A DNA stretch of 24,019 nt from contig URDS01000030.1 in NCBI GenBank assembly GCA_900546635.1, forward strand, positions 1 through 24,019. The letters are read 5' to 3'. The stretch is from an uncultured Eubacteriales bacterium (GTDB taxonomy: Bacteria > Bacillota > Clostridia > Oscillospirales > CAG-272). Below are positions 1 through 7,836 of this stretch, one piece after another (within the stretch, counting starts at the first letter, position 1; each line of letters opens with the position of its first letter). A model generated the notes under the pieces. The model was given only the letters and a program-made list of their open reading frames with translations. It was not told where the DNA came from and searched no databases. Made by a program: the position numbers and the translations under genes.

Positions 1-4
1 GAAG

Positions 5-119
5 AAGGCGGACATGTGCCGCCTTGTAAACACCTTACAGGCGCGCGAGTGCCGCTGAGGGCGGCGCGACGGCGCGAGCGAACGCGCCTCATCGTCGAAA
101 AACCTTGGTTTTTCGGCGG
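5..119 (+). repeat. Interspersed repeat, copy A
   Basis: This is a GC-rich element shared with 14222-14409 and, inverted, with 23961-24019. It begins with a hairpin (AAGGCGG at 5-11, CCGCCTT at 19-25). A shared block follows, with a small inverted repeat GGCGCG/CGCGCC at 71-88. It ends with a 12-bp stem at 93-104 and 107-118 separated by TT. No open reading frame in it looks real. The left boundary is uncertain because the window starts here. The right edge lies next to the T-run of the terminator of the anti-sigma gene. Confidence 0.85.
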
Positions 120-138
120 AAAAAGGCGGATACGCCTT
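120..138 (-). terminator. Rho-independent terminator of the sigma/anti-sigma operon
   Basis: On the minus strand the stem AAGGCG/CGCCTT (133-138 with 123-128) has the loop TATC and is followed by a run of T. It lies 12 bases past the stop codon of the anti-sigma-like gene and touches repeat copy A. Confidence 0.75.
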
Positions 139-150
139 GCTCTTTGATTT

Positions 151-384
151 TTAAAGCTCCAGCGGGCGGCTGCTCGGCCTGCTCTCGGCAACGCCGGTTT
201 TGGCCGCGCGGCGACTTTCCGCAAGCAAACCGCCATACACCCGCTGCATATTGCGCACCAATTTCCGGCACTCGGCGCAATCAGCCATGTGCGCGTTTAC
301 CCGACCGGAGAGCGCTATCGTCTCCTCATCCAATCGATCAAACGAAATAAATTCAATAATATCATGTATATTCAGATGTTCCAT
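151..384 (-). CDS. Small zinc-finger anti-sigma-like protein
   Basis: This is a 77-residue protein with a ZAS-type zinc motif: His32, Cys36 and Cys39 in the pattern H-x3-C-x2-C. In anti-sigma factors this motif binds zinc and helps hold the sigma factor. There is no hydrophobic segment, so if it is an anti-sigma factor it is a soluble one, unlike the membrane-anchored RsiW type. The C-terminal half is short, basic and low in complexity. A strong ribosome binding site (GAGGAG) lies about 8 bases upstream of the ATG. The gene overlaps the end of the sigma gene by 23 bp, which suggests translational coupling and a shared job. The anti-sigma role is inferred from the motif and this neighbour. A small zinc-binding protein of another kind remains possible. 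Confidence 0.75.
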   Translation of the reverse strand: MEHLNIHDIIEFISFDRLDEETIALSGRVNAHMADCAECRKLVRNMQRVYGGLLAESRRAAKTGVAESRPSSRPLEL

Positions 385-1195
385 ACAATTTTCTCCTCAG
401 ACCTGCATTGATACGGTTCACCCAGTCACTGATCGACGCTTTTGCGCCTTTTTTCATATAGAAATCCGAATATTTCATCTCACCGTATCTTCTACTTTCA
501 TTAAACGGCAGTAAAAATATTTTTCGCAGCCGTTCTTCGGATTCTTTGCTGACTTTCATCCAGGGAATCGTTTGCGCGCATCGGCGCACAGACGCCCACA
601 TTTCCTCCAGCGTCATATTTTCATACCGTTCTACCAAAAGCGCGTTGGATTCAATCTTGCTGACATCCTCGGATAAAATCAGCACGGCCTGCGCTATCCA
701 GGTCAGCACCTTATAAACCTGAATATCCATATCCAGCACCGCTTCAAACGCCGCACGAAGCGTATCGGTATCCGGTTCGGCGCAAAATGCCGCCTCCGCA
801 TCCGGATCCGGGATCTGCAAATAGAAGTCATCGTCATCGAGCGGAGCATCAATCGGCAGCGTATATCGGGACGAGGCCGCCTTGATGTGATCGATGCATA
901 GATTGCCGGCAATCGTATACACCCATCGGCAAAATCCGTCTATATCAAGATTGATCTCTTCCGTGCGGAAAAAGAAGCCGGGAATCGCGTTTTTAATCAG
1001 CCGTATGTAAACCTCGGATAAAAGGTCTTCCGCCGTGCAGACGCGCGCAAGCGCCGGGGACTGCGCGCATTTGCGCGCCAATTTTGCGCCGACAAGCTTT
1101 TTCGCCGCCGCGCAGAGCGCGTCATACCGCGCGGGCTTTGTACAGATCAGTTCTTCGACGATCCGATCAAATTCGCTTTGTGTAATTGCAGCCAT
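362..1195 (-). CDS. Sigma-70 family RNA polymerase sigma factor (ECF-like)
   Basis: This is a 277-residue protein that would direct RNA polymerase to a private set of promoters. Residues about 50-105 fit sigma region 2, with the acidic AEDLLSEVYIRL helix and then a W-x-Y-x-I-A-x-N-x-x-x-D-H core that normally contacts the -10 element. The last 40 residues (YSDFYMKKGAKASISDWVNR) look like the region 4 helix-turn-helix. It is longer than a usual ECF factor of 170-200 residues because about 80 residues of unrecognised helical sequence separate the two regions. Its ATG follows GGAGAGG. A vegetative-type promoter lies just upstream, and the next gene is a zinc-finger anti-sigma-like protein. Family assignment is fairly sure; the regulon is unknown. 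Confidence 0.8.
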   Translation of the reverse strand: MAAITQSEFDRIVEELICTKPARYDALCAAAKKLVGAKLARKCAQSPALARVCTAEDLLSEVYIRLIKNAIPGFFFRTEEINLDIDGFCRWVYTIAGNLCIDHIKAASSRYTLPIDAPLDDDDFYLQIPDPDAEAAFCAEPDTDTLRAAFEAVLDMDIQVYKVLTWIAQAVLILSEDVSKIESNALLVERYENMTLEEMWASVRRCAQTIPWMKVSKESEERLRKIFLLPFNESRRYGEMKYSDFYMKKGAKASISDWVNRINAGLRRKLYGTSEYT

Positions 1196-1223
1196 AGACC
1201 TCTCCGTTACCGTAATATGCTTT

Positions 1224-1252
1224 ATTTTACAGGAAGCGCGTCATTTTGTCAA
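1224..1252 (-). promoter_or_regulatory. Promoter of the sigma/anti-sigma operon
   Basis: On the minus strand it reads TTGACA, 17 bp, TAAAAT, which is a near-perfect housekeeping promoter. It lies between the stop of the AAA+ gene (1274) and the sigma start (1195). The sigma operon can therefore be transcribed independently of the upstream MATE/AAA+ genes. Confidence 0.75.
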
Positions 1253-1273
1253 CAACTCTGTCAAAACTTCCGC

Positions 1274-3235
1274 TCAGCCGGTAAAGCCTACGCTTTTTCC
1301 TTTTTTCTTCAGCATACCCGAAAATTCACGCTCGCCGCTCGCAAGACAAAAATCCTCGCGCCGCAGGGCAAAATTGTCTCCGCCGTGCAGACGCGCGCGC
1401 ATGTTCGCCTTTCCCCACGTCCGCTCAAAAAGATTGCGTACAAAACGCGCGTTGCTGAATTCCTTCGACGCAAGCAATTCATCGGGCAGCGCGTCAAAAT
1501 AGGCCCGCACCGCCTCGTCAAACGCTTCGTCATAGGAAAAACGGCCGCGGCAAAATCCCATAAAAATCGCGTATAAAGCCGCGCGGTCAAAGTTGGGAAA
1601 TTCCAACACATACGGCATACGGCTCTCAAGCCCCGGATTTGCCCGCATCAGCGTCTCCATTTCCTCCGGATAGCCAGCCATGATAACCACAAGATCGCCG
1701 CGATGATTTTCCATTTCGGAAATCAGCGTGTCAATCGCCTCAAGACCGAATGAATCCGCATTTTCTCCGCCCTTGTAAAGCGAGTAAGCCTCGTCTATAA
1801 AAAGGACGGAACCGTAAGCATCCCGACAGATTTCCGCCGTGCGCGGCGCAGTCTGTCCGACGTATCTGCCGCAAAGATCGCGTCCCGTATGCTCAAAGAA
1901 TCCGCCGGATCGCAAAACGCCGCGCTCCTTGAGGAGCTTGCCGATCGCGCGCGCAACCGTGGTTTTTCCGGTGCCCGGATTTCCGAGGAAACGCATATGG
2001 ATACAAGGCGGCGCAAGATTTTCCGCCCTGGCAAGCTCGATTTGAGAAACGATTTCATACACGCGCGACCGAACCGCGTCCATACCGCAAAGCGCGCGCA
2101 GCATTTCCTCGCCGCCGCGCCCGTCATAATCGGCGGCGGCATACAACCCGGCCAATTCCTCGCGCTTGATCAAGCAGTCGTCCGTGCCGTCGGCCGCGTC
2201 AAAAACCTGTTTTTCGTAAATCATTTCGCGAACGACCTTATGCACGGTATTGATGCCGTAAAACACGCCGTCCGATTTTTCACGCTGGATCAAAAGATCA
2301 AAAAAATCCCACGCATCCTCTGTCATTTCATATCCGTATCCCTGCAGCGCACGCGAAGCAACGGCGCGCAGTTCATCTGCGGAAAACGGGTCAAAGGACA
2401 CCGTGCGCACCGTCAAAATCTCACACAGTTCGCGGCGCACGCCCTCAAGCGCCGCGTCCTCGATAAACGGAACGCGGAACACCACGATATTATCCGCCGA
2501 ATAATCCTCGATCACCGCAAGAAAACGCCGGAAGCGCTTTTCATTGAGATGCTCCAGCCACTCGCTGATGTCAATGCACACAAGCCGGCCGCGGCCAAAT
2601 TCCGGAACAAGCCCCGCAAGTTCCTCGCGAAAGTCATCGGGCGCGGGCAGCCGAATCTCTAAAACCGCGCCGCCCGCCTGAAAGCGAAACAGCGCTTCCT
2701 CACGCAAAAGCTCGGCAAAAAGGCCGAGCGCCGTGGTCAGACCCCGACCTGCGCCGATCGAAAATAAATAGCACCGATAGGTAAACAAATCGTATGTTTC
2801 ATGCCGTCTGACGAGCGGCGCAACGCTTTTCAGCTGCCGCATCAGCGCCTTAAACTCCGCGCATCCCACCAGCCGCTCGATTTTGGCCATTGCACCGCCG
2901 TCCGAAGCCGTTTTTAAATCGCCCGCCGCCAAAACCTCATGCTTTCCGGCGCCCGTATCCGTCCCCTCTTTTTCAGGAAGATCGGTCAGCTTATCAATTT
3001 GGCAGACAGCAACCGACGGAGAAATACCGACAAGAAGCCGACGGGCGACCTCTTCTTCGGAAAGCGCTGTGCGTACCGTCCAAATACAGCCGCAGAGAGT
3101 CTCCGACTGCGCGGCGGCGTTCGCGCCGAATGCGCTCCGCGCGTTCTCACGCAAGCGCTGCATCGGATGCTCGTCAAGCGAAAACTCCAGAATCTGTTTC
3201 GGATCAAAGTTCACAATTACTCTGAATTGATTCAT
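1274..3235 (-). CDS. AAA+ ATPase of the CbbX/SpoVK type with a degenerate first module
   Basis: This 653-residue protein ends in a canonical CbbX/CfxQ-type AAA+ module. It has Walker A GNPGTGKTT near residue 418, Walker B VLFIDEAY near 477, sensor-1 IMAGYPEEM, and an arginine-finger segment NPGLESRM near 533. Family members form hexamers that remodel proteins, such as Rubisco activation by CbbX. SpoVK acts in sporulation and EccA in type VII secretion. The N-terminal half seems to hold a second AAA-like fold. Its P-loop (GAGRGLTT near 158) has Leu where the catalytic Lys should be, and its Walker B (CIDISE) is weak. The ATG has a strong GGAGGAGA site and overlaps the end of the MATE gene by 32 bp, so the two are probably co-transcribed. 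The substrate is unknown. Confidence 0.85.
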   Translation of the reverse strand: MNQFRVIVNFDPKQILEFSLDEHPMQRLRENARSAFGANAAAQSETLCGCIWTVRTALSEEEVARRLLVGISPSVAVCQIDKLTDLPEKEGTDTGAGKHEVLAAGDLKTASDGGAMAKIERLVGCAEFKALMRQLKSVAPLVRRHETYDLFTYRCYLFSIGAGRGLTTALGLFAELLREEALFRFQAGGAVLEIRLPAPDDFREELAGLVPEFGRGRLVCIDISEWLEHLNEKRFRRFLAVIEDYSADNIVVFRVPFIEDAALEGVRRELCEILTVRTVSFDPFSADELRAVASRALQGYGYEMTEDAWDFFDLLIQREKSDGVFYGINTVHKVVREMIYEKQVFDAADGTDDCLIKREELAGLYAAADYDGRGGEEMLRALCGMDAVRSRVYEIVSQIELARAENLAPPCIHMRFLGNPGTGKTTVARAIGKLLKERGVLRSGGFFEHTGRDLCGRYVGQTAPRTAEICRDAYGSVLFIDEAYSLYKGGENADSFGLEAIDTLISEMENHRGDLVVIMAGYPEEMETLMRANPGLESRMPYVLEFPNFDRAALYAIFMGFCRGRFSYDEAFDEAVRAYFDALPDELLASKEFSNARFVRNLFERTWGKANMRARLHGGDNFALRREDFCLASGEREFSGMLKKKGKSVGFTG

Positions 3236-4631
3236 ATCTCTCCTCCCGAATCACTGTATTCGCCCAAAAGCCCGACCGAAGCATAATCAGTCCGATGACC
3301 ATTTTAACGGCATCCGAAAACTGAACGATCAGATAAATCAAATACAGGGGCAGCTGCGTATACGTACACAGACAATAAGCCAGTACCGCCGGAATCGCCC
3401 AGGTATACACACTGTCAAACAAAAACGTAATCAGTGTTTTTCCGCCCGACCGTATCGTAAAATAGATGCAATGCACCAGCGAATGCATAGGCAGCGACGC
3501 GCCCGCAATCACAAGCAGCCGCGCGGCAAGCGCCTTTACCTCGGGTTCCGTGTTATACAGTTCGGGAATCAACCGCGCAACCAGCATAACCAGCACACCG
3601 ATCACAATATGGATGGAAAGGGTAAAGGCAAGAATCTTTCGATTGAGATCGACTGCCCGCGCCTTATCTCCGCGTCCGAGTTCGCGGCCGACCAAAATGG
3701 AAACCGCCGTCCCCATTGCAAACATGATTACACAGAACAAATTCCATGCGGTTGTGGTAATGTTCACAGCGGCAACCGCCTCAAGTCCGTGTGTGGAATA
3801 GGCGCGGTTGATAAAGGTCATCGCAAGCGACCAGAGCACCTCGTTGAGCATCAGCGGCGTGCCCGTCAAAGCGATCTTTTTGATCAGCGAAGCGGGAATA
3901 TACAAACTTCGATACGCGCCGCGGATAAACCGAAACTTTTCCGCATGGCGATGTGTGTGCAGCATCACAACGGCAAGCTCCACGTAGCGGGACAAAACGG
4001 TTGCCGCCGCCGCGCCCGCAACACCCCATCGCGGAAATCCGAATTTGCCGAAAATCAGCAGGTAGTTAAACACAATATTGACAAGGATCGCGACAACGCT
4101 CGCAGCCATCGGAACGACCGTATCGCCCATCTCACGAAGCGTACTGGAATACACCTGTACGATCATAAACGGCACAAGTCCGAAAAGAATAATCCAAAGA
4201 TAACTGTGCGCATATCCGAGCAGCGTTTCAATATCCGCCTCAGCATTCGACTCATTTTCAAGGAAAAGCAAAACCAGCCGGTCGCCGAACATATAAAACG
4301 CGACGATAGCAAGGCCGGTAATCACAATGCCGAAGATCCATTTAAAGCGAAAGGTCTGCCGCAGTCCGGTATCGTCACCGACGCCGGCAAACTGCGCGCC
4401 GAAAATAGACGCGCCGGAAATCCCGCCGAAAACCGCCAGATTAAACACAAACACAAGCTGATTGACAATCGCGACGCTGCTCATCTCCCCCGTGCCGAGG
4501 CTGCCCACCATCAAATTGTCAACCAGACTGACAAAATTGGTCACCCCCTGCTGAATCACCAGCGGAATCACCAATGAAAAAAGCATTTTATAAAATGCGC
4601 GGTCACCGATATATTTTTTTAAAATATGCAT
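3204..4631 (-). CDS. MATE family multidrug/cation efflux transporter
   Basis: This is a membrane antiporter of 475 residues with about 12 hydrophobic segments in two six-helix halves, the usual size and plan for MATE exporters that expel drugs or metabolites using Na+ or H+. The N-terminus (FSLVIPLVIQQGVTNFV, then DNLMVGSLGTGEMSSVAIVNQ) is typical of the family. An in-frame extension reaches 4811, but a good promoter lies at 4726-4754. The ATG at 4631 (MHILKKYIGD) is therefore preferred. The gene ends 32 bp inside the following AAA+ gene. The substrate cannot be read from the sequence. Confidence 0.9.
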   Translation of the reverse strand: MHILKKYIGDRAFYKMLFSLVIPLVIQQGVTNFVSLVDNLMVGSLGTGEMSSVAIVNQLVFVFNLAVFGGISGASIFGAQFAGVGDDTGLRQTFRFKWIFGIVITGLAIVAFYMFGDRLVLLFLENESNAEADIETLLGYAHSYLWIILFGLVPFMIVQVYSSTLREMGDTVVPMAASVVAILVNIVFNYLLIFGKFGFPRWGVAGAAAATVLSRYVELAVVMLHTHRHAEKFRFIRGAYRSLYIPASLIKKIALTGTPLMLNEVLWSLAMTFINRAYSTHGLEAVAAVNITTTAWNLFCVIMFAMGTAVSILVGRELGRGDKARAVDLNRKILAFTLSIHIVIGVLVMLVARLIPELYNTEPEVKALAARLLVIAGASLPMHSLVHCIYFTIRSGGKTLITFLFDSVYTWAIPAVLAYCLCTYTQLPLYLIYLIVQFSDAVKMVIGLIMLRSGFWANTVIREERYESIQSNCEL

Positions 4632-4725
4632 GCAATATCCGTCCGTATGTTCTGTATTGATTTTTTCAAAAGCCGTCTCGAGTATGACGCGAAACGAAAC
4701 AATCAAAAAGTGATATGTCTTTCTT

Positions 4726-4754
4726 ATCATACCGCACGGCAAGCAAAAATGCAA
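4726..4754 (-). promoter_or_regulatory. Promoter of the MATE/AAA+ operon
   Basis: On the minus strand it reads TTGCAT, 17 bp, TATGAT. It follows the terminator of the sugar kinase and predicts a leader of roughly 90 bases before the MATE start at 4631. This is the main reason for rejecting the longer MATE reading frame. Confidence 0.7.
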
Positions 4755-4787
4755 GCCGAATAAAGCGTTCTTTTGCAAATTCGGGTT

Positions 4788-4819
4788 AAAAAAACCGGAT
4801 CGCTCAGGCAATCCGGTTT
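4788..4819 (-). terminator. Rho-independent terminator of the sugar kinase
   Basis: A perfect 9-bp stem (AAACCGGAT with ATCCGGTTT) encloses a 10-base loop and is followed on the minus strand by seven T. It starts 7 bases past the kinase stop codon. Confidence 0.85.
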
Positions 4820-4825
4820 GAAACT

Positions 4826-5854
4826 TCAGCGCAGCATCTCATCCTGACGTCCCGTCGCCTTGTGCGAACGAATGACTCCCTCAATTTCCTCAATACTGCT
4901 GGCGGGCATATCTCCGATTATCGTATTTTTCACAGCCGAAAGCGCATTGCCGATCTCCAGCGCGCGAACGATGTCTCCCCCGCTGACAAGGCCGTAAAGC
5001 ACGCCGGCTATGTATGCGTCTCCGCTGCCGATGCGGTCAATGACCTCGATCCCCATATACGGCGGTTCTTCATAAAACACGCCGTCATACAACAGTCTGG
5101 AGCCGAAATTATGGCGCATCGGACTGACCACCTCGCGCCGGGTCGTCGCGACCAGGCGGCAGCCGTAGGTTTCCGCATAGCCGCGCATAATTTCATCAAG
5201 CGTTCCGGTTCTCTGCAGCATCCTGCGCGAGGTTTCCTCCGAGACGAACAGCAAATCGACATACGGGAAAACCGATTCCACCACGCGCTTTGCCTCTTCC
5301 TCGCTCCAAAGTGTCGCGCGGTAATTGACATCAAATGAAATCAGCGCACCGGCCGCTTTAAACCGCTTGATGACCTCTATTGCCGTTTCACGCAGACGCT
5401 CGCCGATCGCCATCGAAATGCTGCTGATGTGGAAGATCTTCGTTTTATCATAAATATCCGCCGGAATTTCGTCAAGCGTCAGCGCCGTGGCCGAGGAATT
5501 GGCACGGTCGTAAATCACCGCCGATTTGCGCGGATACGCGCCGCTTTCGTAGTAATAAACGCCAAGCCGTTTTTCCGGCCGTTCATCGTATACGATATAG
5601 TCGTCGCTGACATCTCCGTACCGAATTTTGTTCCGGATAAAATGCCCCATTTTGTTTGCGGGCAGCTTTGTAAGAATCGCGGTGCGCGCGCCGAGCATGG
5701 CCGCGCCCGAAGCCACATTCAGTTCGGTTCCTGCGGCGCCTTTTTCAAAAGTCTCGCTCTGTGATATTTTCTCTTTTTGCGGCGCGGTGAGACGAAGCAT
5801 AACCTCGCCGAGCCCGATAATATCAAACTCTGTATCTTGTTTTAAGGACAGCAT
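4826..5854 (-). CDS. PfkB family sugar kinase, 2-keto-3-deoxygluconate kinase-like
   Basis: This is a 342-residue cytoplasmic ribokinase-family enzyme that transfers phosphate from ATP to a sugar or sugar acid. The N-terminal signature is DIIGLGEVMLRLTAP followed by GGA-like GAAGTELNVASGAAMLGA. The C-terminal PfkB signature is DRIGSGDAYIAG near residues 272-283, with the catalytic Asp in GSGD. The overall pattern, including FDVNYRATLWS, resembles KdgK-type kinases of Firmicutes, which phosphorylate 2-keto-3-deoxygluconate from uronate breakdown. No KDPG aldolase or uronate gene is adjacent, so the substrate is a guess. The ATG follows AAGGAG. The gene stands alone between its own promoter and terminator. 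Confidence 0.88.
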   Translation of the reverse strand: MLSLKQDTEFDIIGLGEVMLRLTAPQKEKISQSETFEKGAAGTELNVASGAAMLGARTAILTKLPANKMGHFIRNKIRYGDVSDDYIVYDERPEKRLGVYYYESGAYPRKSAVIYDRANSSATALTLDEIPADIYDKTKIFHISSISMAIGERLRETAIEVIKRFKAAGALISFDVNYRATLWSEEEAKRVVESVFPYVDLLFVSEETSRRMLQRTGTLDEIMRGYAETYGCRLVATTRREVVSPMRHNFGSRLLYDGVFYEEPPYMGIEVIDRIGSGDAYIAGVLYGLVSGGDIVRALEIGNALSAVKNTIIGDMPASSIEEIEGVIRSHKATGRQDEMLR

Positions 5855-5876
5855 ATACTCACTCCTTTATGCGCCT

Positions 5877-5905
5877 ATTGTATCACAACCGCCGCACATT
5901 TGCAA
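5877..5905 (-). promoter_or_regulatory. Promoter of the sugar kinase
   Basis: On the minus strand it reads TTGCAA, 17 bp, TACAAT. The -10 ends 22 bases upstream of the kinase ATG. This gives a very short leader that carries only the ribosome binding site. Confidence 0.75.
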
Positions 5906-5973
5906 TGTAAATTCCGGCGTTTTTCTCTGAACAAATTCTCTTGGCGCGGCTTGACACGGATTTACGCGGCGTT

Positions 5974-7836
5974 TCAGGACAAAGCGGCGTCCGAATGCGG
6001 CTTCGGCGTTTCGGTATACCATTTGGCCTGCGCGCGGTACATCTCGGCGTAATAACCGCCCTTTCTCAAGAGTTCGGCGTGGCTGCCGTCCTCGACGATC
6101 TCGCCGTCGCGAAAGACCAGCACACGGTCAACGATGCTTGTAATTCCCAAACGATGCGAGACCATAAGGGTGGTTCTGCCGCCCGTGATTTTGGCAAAGT
6201 TTGTGTAAATCTCCGCCTCGGCGACAGGGTCAAGCGCCGCTGTCGGCTCGTCCAGCACCATAATACGCGCTTTGTCCCGCCAAAGGGCGCGGGTAAGCGC
6301 GAGTTTCTGCCACTGTCCGCCCGAAAGGTCGTTTCCCTTCTCGGCAAAATCACCGATTTCCTCGTCAAAGCCGTTCTTCTGCGCCCGGACACAATCCGAA
6401 AAGCCGGTCAGGTCGCAAAGCCGCCAAAGAACAGCGTCCTCGTCCGTTTCTTTGCGCATCGGATCGGAAACCGTGATGTTGTGCCGCAGCGTCGCATCGT
6501 ATTTGCCGAAGTTTTGAAAAACCGCCGAAACGGTACGCCGCGCCACCGTCGGATTTTCGGCAATGTCATGCCCGCCGACAAAAACGCTGCCGCGGTCAGG
6601 CGCATACATTCCGCAAAGCAGATTGACAAAGGTCGTTTTGCCGCTGCCGTTTTCTCCGACAATGGCAACGGTTTCGCCGTCCTCGATATGTACGCTTAAA
6701 TCCTTTAAAATCTGACGCTCGGTGCCGGGATAGGCAAAGTCCACATGACGAAAATCAACCTCGCCGCCCTCGCGCGGCAGCGCCGTTTGATCGATCGCCT
6801 CTTTCTCAAAGTTGTCAAGCTCAAAGAAATCGCGCATATAAGAAATATCGGTGAAAAACAGACCGCCCTGCACAAGCAGATTAGCCGTCACCGACTGGAA
6901 CTGCTTTGTCAGCGACATCATGAGCGTAAAGGTACCGAGACCGAGCGCGGGATTTTCATAAATCTGATATGCCGTAACCAATAGCACGCCAATGTAGACC
7001 AAATTGCGAAGCAGATCGGCAGCACCGTTGATTAGCACATGCTTTCGGGTCAGCTTATTTTTCTTGCCGGTGTAATCGTTGCAGATTTCCCGCCATTTCA
7101 TCTTGAGATAGTCAAAAATGCGAAAATGGCAAATGTCGTTAAACGGATTGTTGCGTGTGAGAATCTGCATATAGTGGATGAGCAGCGCGCCCTCCATCAT
7201 GTACTTGACATTATGTACATAGGTCTCATCCCGCTGCGTATAGGAAAGCCACGCCGCGGGAATGGAGGTGACAACCAGCAAAAGTACAAGCCAGCCGCTC
7301 ACGCCGGAGAGCAGGACAAGCACGCTGACAAAAGTTATCAGCATTTGCAGCCAGCCGATGATGCTTTGTATGCTGCCTGCCACGCGCGTGCCCGCATAGG
7401 AATTGGCAAACTCGATTTTCTGTGCAAGCTCGCTCTGATTTTCGATATACTTATACTGGACGCGGCAGGTAATATCCACGATATGCTCAATCAAGTATTT
7501 CTGCGTGCGCACGCTGTCGCAGCCCCGTGCATAGGCGGAAAAGAAGGTAAATGTGACCTGCGCGATATGCAGGAGAATCAGCGCGGCAAAAATCCAGAGT
7601 ACCCGGCACATTTCATACGCGCCGCCTGTTGCCATCGTCTGAATCTCGTCGGTGAAAATCCTCAGCACCGAGGAAATCAGTGCGGGCAGAAAGGCAAAGC
7701 CGAAGCCGAGAACAGCAATGATAAAGGAAAAGGGCGTTTTGGTCTTAAAGCTGACCGCAAGCGCCTTGCCGAACACCGAAAAAGTTTCTTTGGCCGTAAG
7801 TTTTTCCTTCGTGACTTCTTTTTTCTTTTCAGCCAT
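5974..7836 (-). CDS. ABC exporter half-transporter (membrane plus ATPase), second of a pair
   Basis: This is a 620-residue fusion of a six-helix export domain and a nucleotide-binding domain. Visible ATPase motifs are Walker A GENGSGKTT near residue 393, Q-loop VFQNFG, signature LSGGQWQ near 503, Walker B IMVLDEPTAALDP near 525 and H-loop SHRLG. All look intact. The reading frame is open further upstream, but the ATG at 7836 (MAEKKKEV) has a GGAGGAG site inside the end of the preceding ABC gene and overlaps its stop by 8 bp. The two half-transporters are thus probably co-translated and work as a heterodimer. Such pairs export peptides, lipids or drugs; the cargo is not evident. Confidence 0.9.
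   Translation of the reverse strand: MAEKKKEVTKEKLTAKETFSVFGKALAVSFKTKTPFSFIIAVLGFGFAFLPALISSVLRIFTDEIQTMATGGAYEMCRVLWIFAALILLHIAQVTFTFFSAYARGCDSVRTQKYLIEHIVDITCRVQYKYIENQSELAQKIEFANSYAGTRVAGSIQSIIGWLQMLITFVSVLVLLSGVSGWLVLLLVVTSIPAAWLSYTQRDETYVHNVKYMMEGALLIHYMQILTRNNPFNDICHFRIFDYLKMKWREICNDYTGKKNKLTRKHVLINGAADLLRNLVYIGVLLVTAYQIYENPALGLGTFTLMMSLTKQFQSVTANLLVQGGLFFTDISYMRDFFELDNFEKEAIDQTALPREGGEVDFRHVDFAYPGTERQILKDLSVHIEDGETVAIVGENGSGKTTFVNLLCGMYAPDRGSVFVGGHDIAENPTVARRTVSAVFQNFGKYDATLRHNITVSDPMRKETDEDAVLWRLCDLTGFSDCVRAQKNGFDEEIGDFAEKGNDLSGGQWQKLALTRALWRDKARIMVLDEPTAALDPVAEAEIYTNFAKITGGRTTLMVSHRLGITSIVDRVLVFRDGEIVEDGSHAELLRKGGYYAEMYRAQAKWYTETPKPHSDAALS

Noticed and set aside
105..350. Short plus-strand open frames at the left end
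   Set aside because: They cover the repeat, the terminator and the anti-sigma-like gene in antisense. Their Arg/Pro/Ala-rich translations look like noise.
3471..4577. A 368-codon open frame on the plus strand
   Set aside because: It is antisense to the MATE gene. The translation is rich in His, Arg, Asn and Lys with no hydrophobic core or motif, as expected for the reverse of a membrane protein gene.
4632..4811. Sixty-codon N-terminal extension of the MATE protein
   Set aside because: It would begin inside the terminator of the upstream gene and run through the promoter at 4726-4754. It has no ribosome binding site, and MATE proteins normally start close to the first helix.
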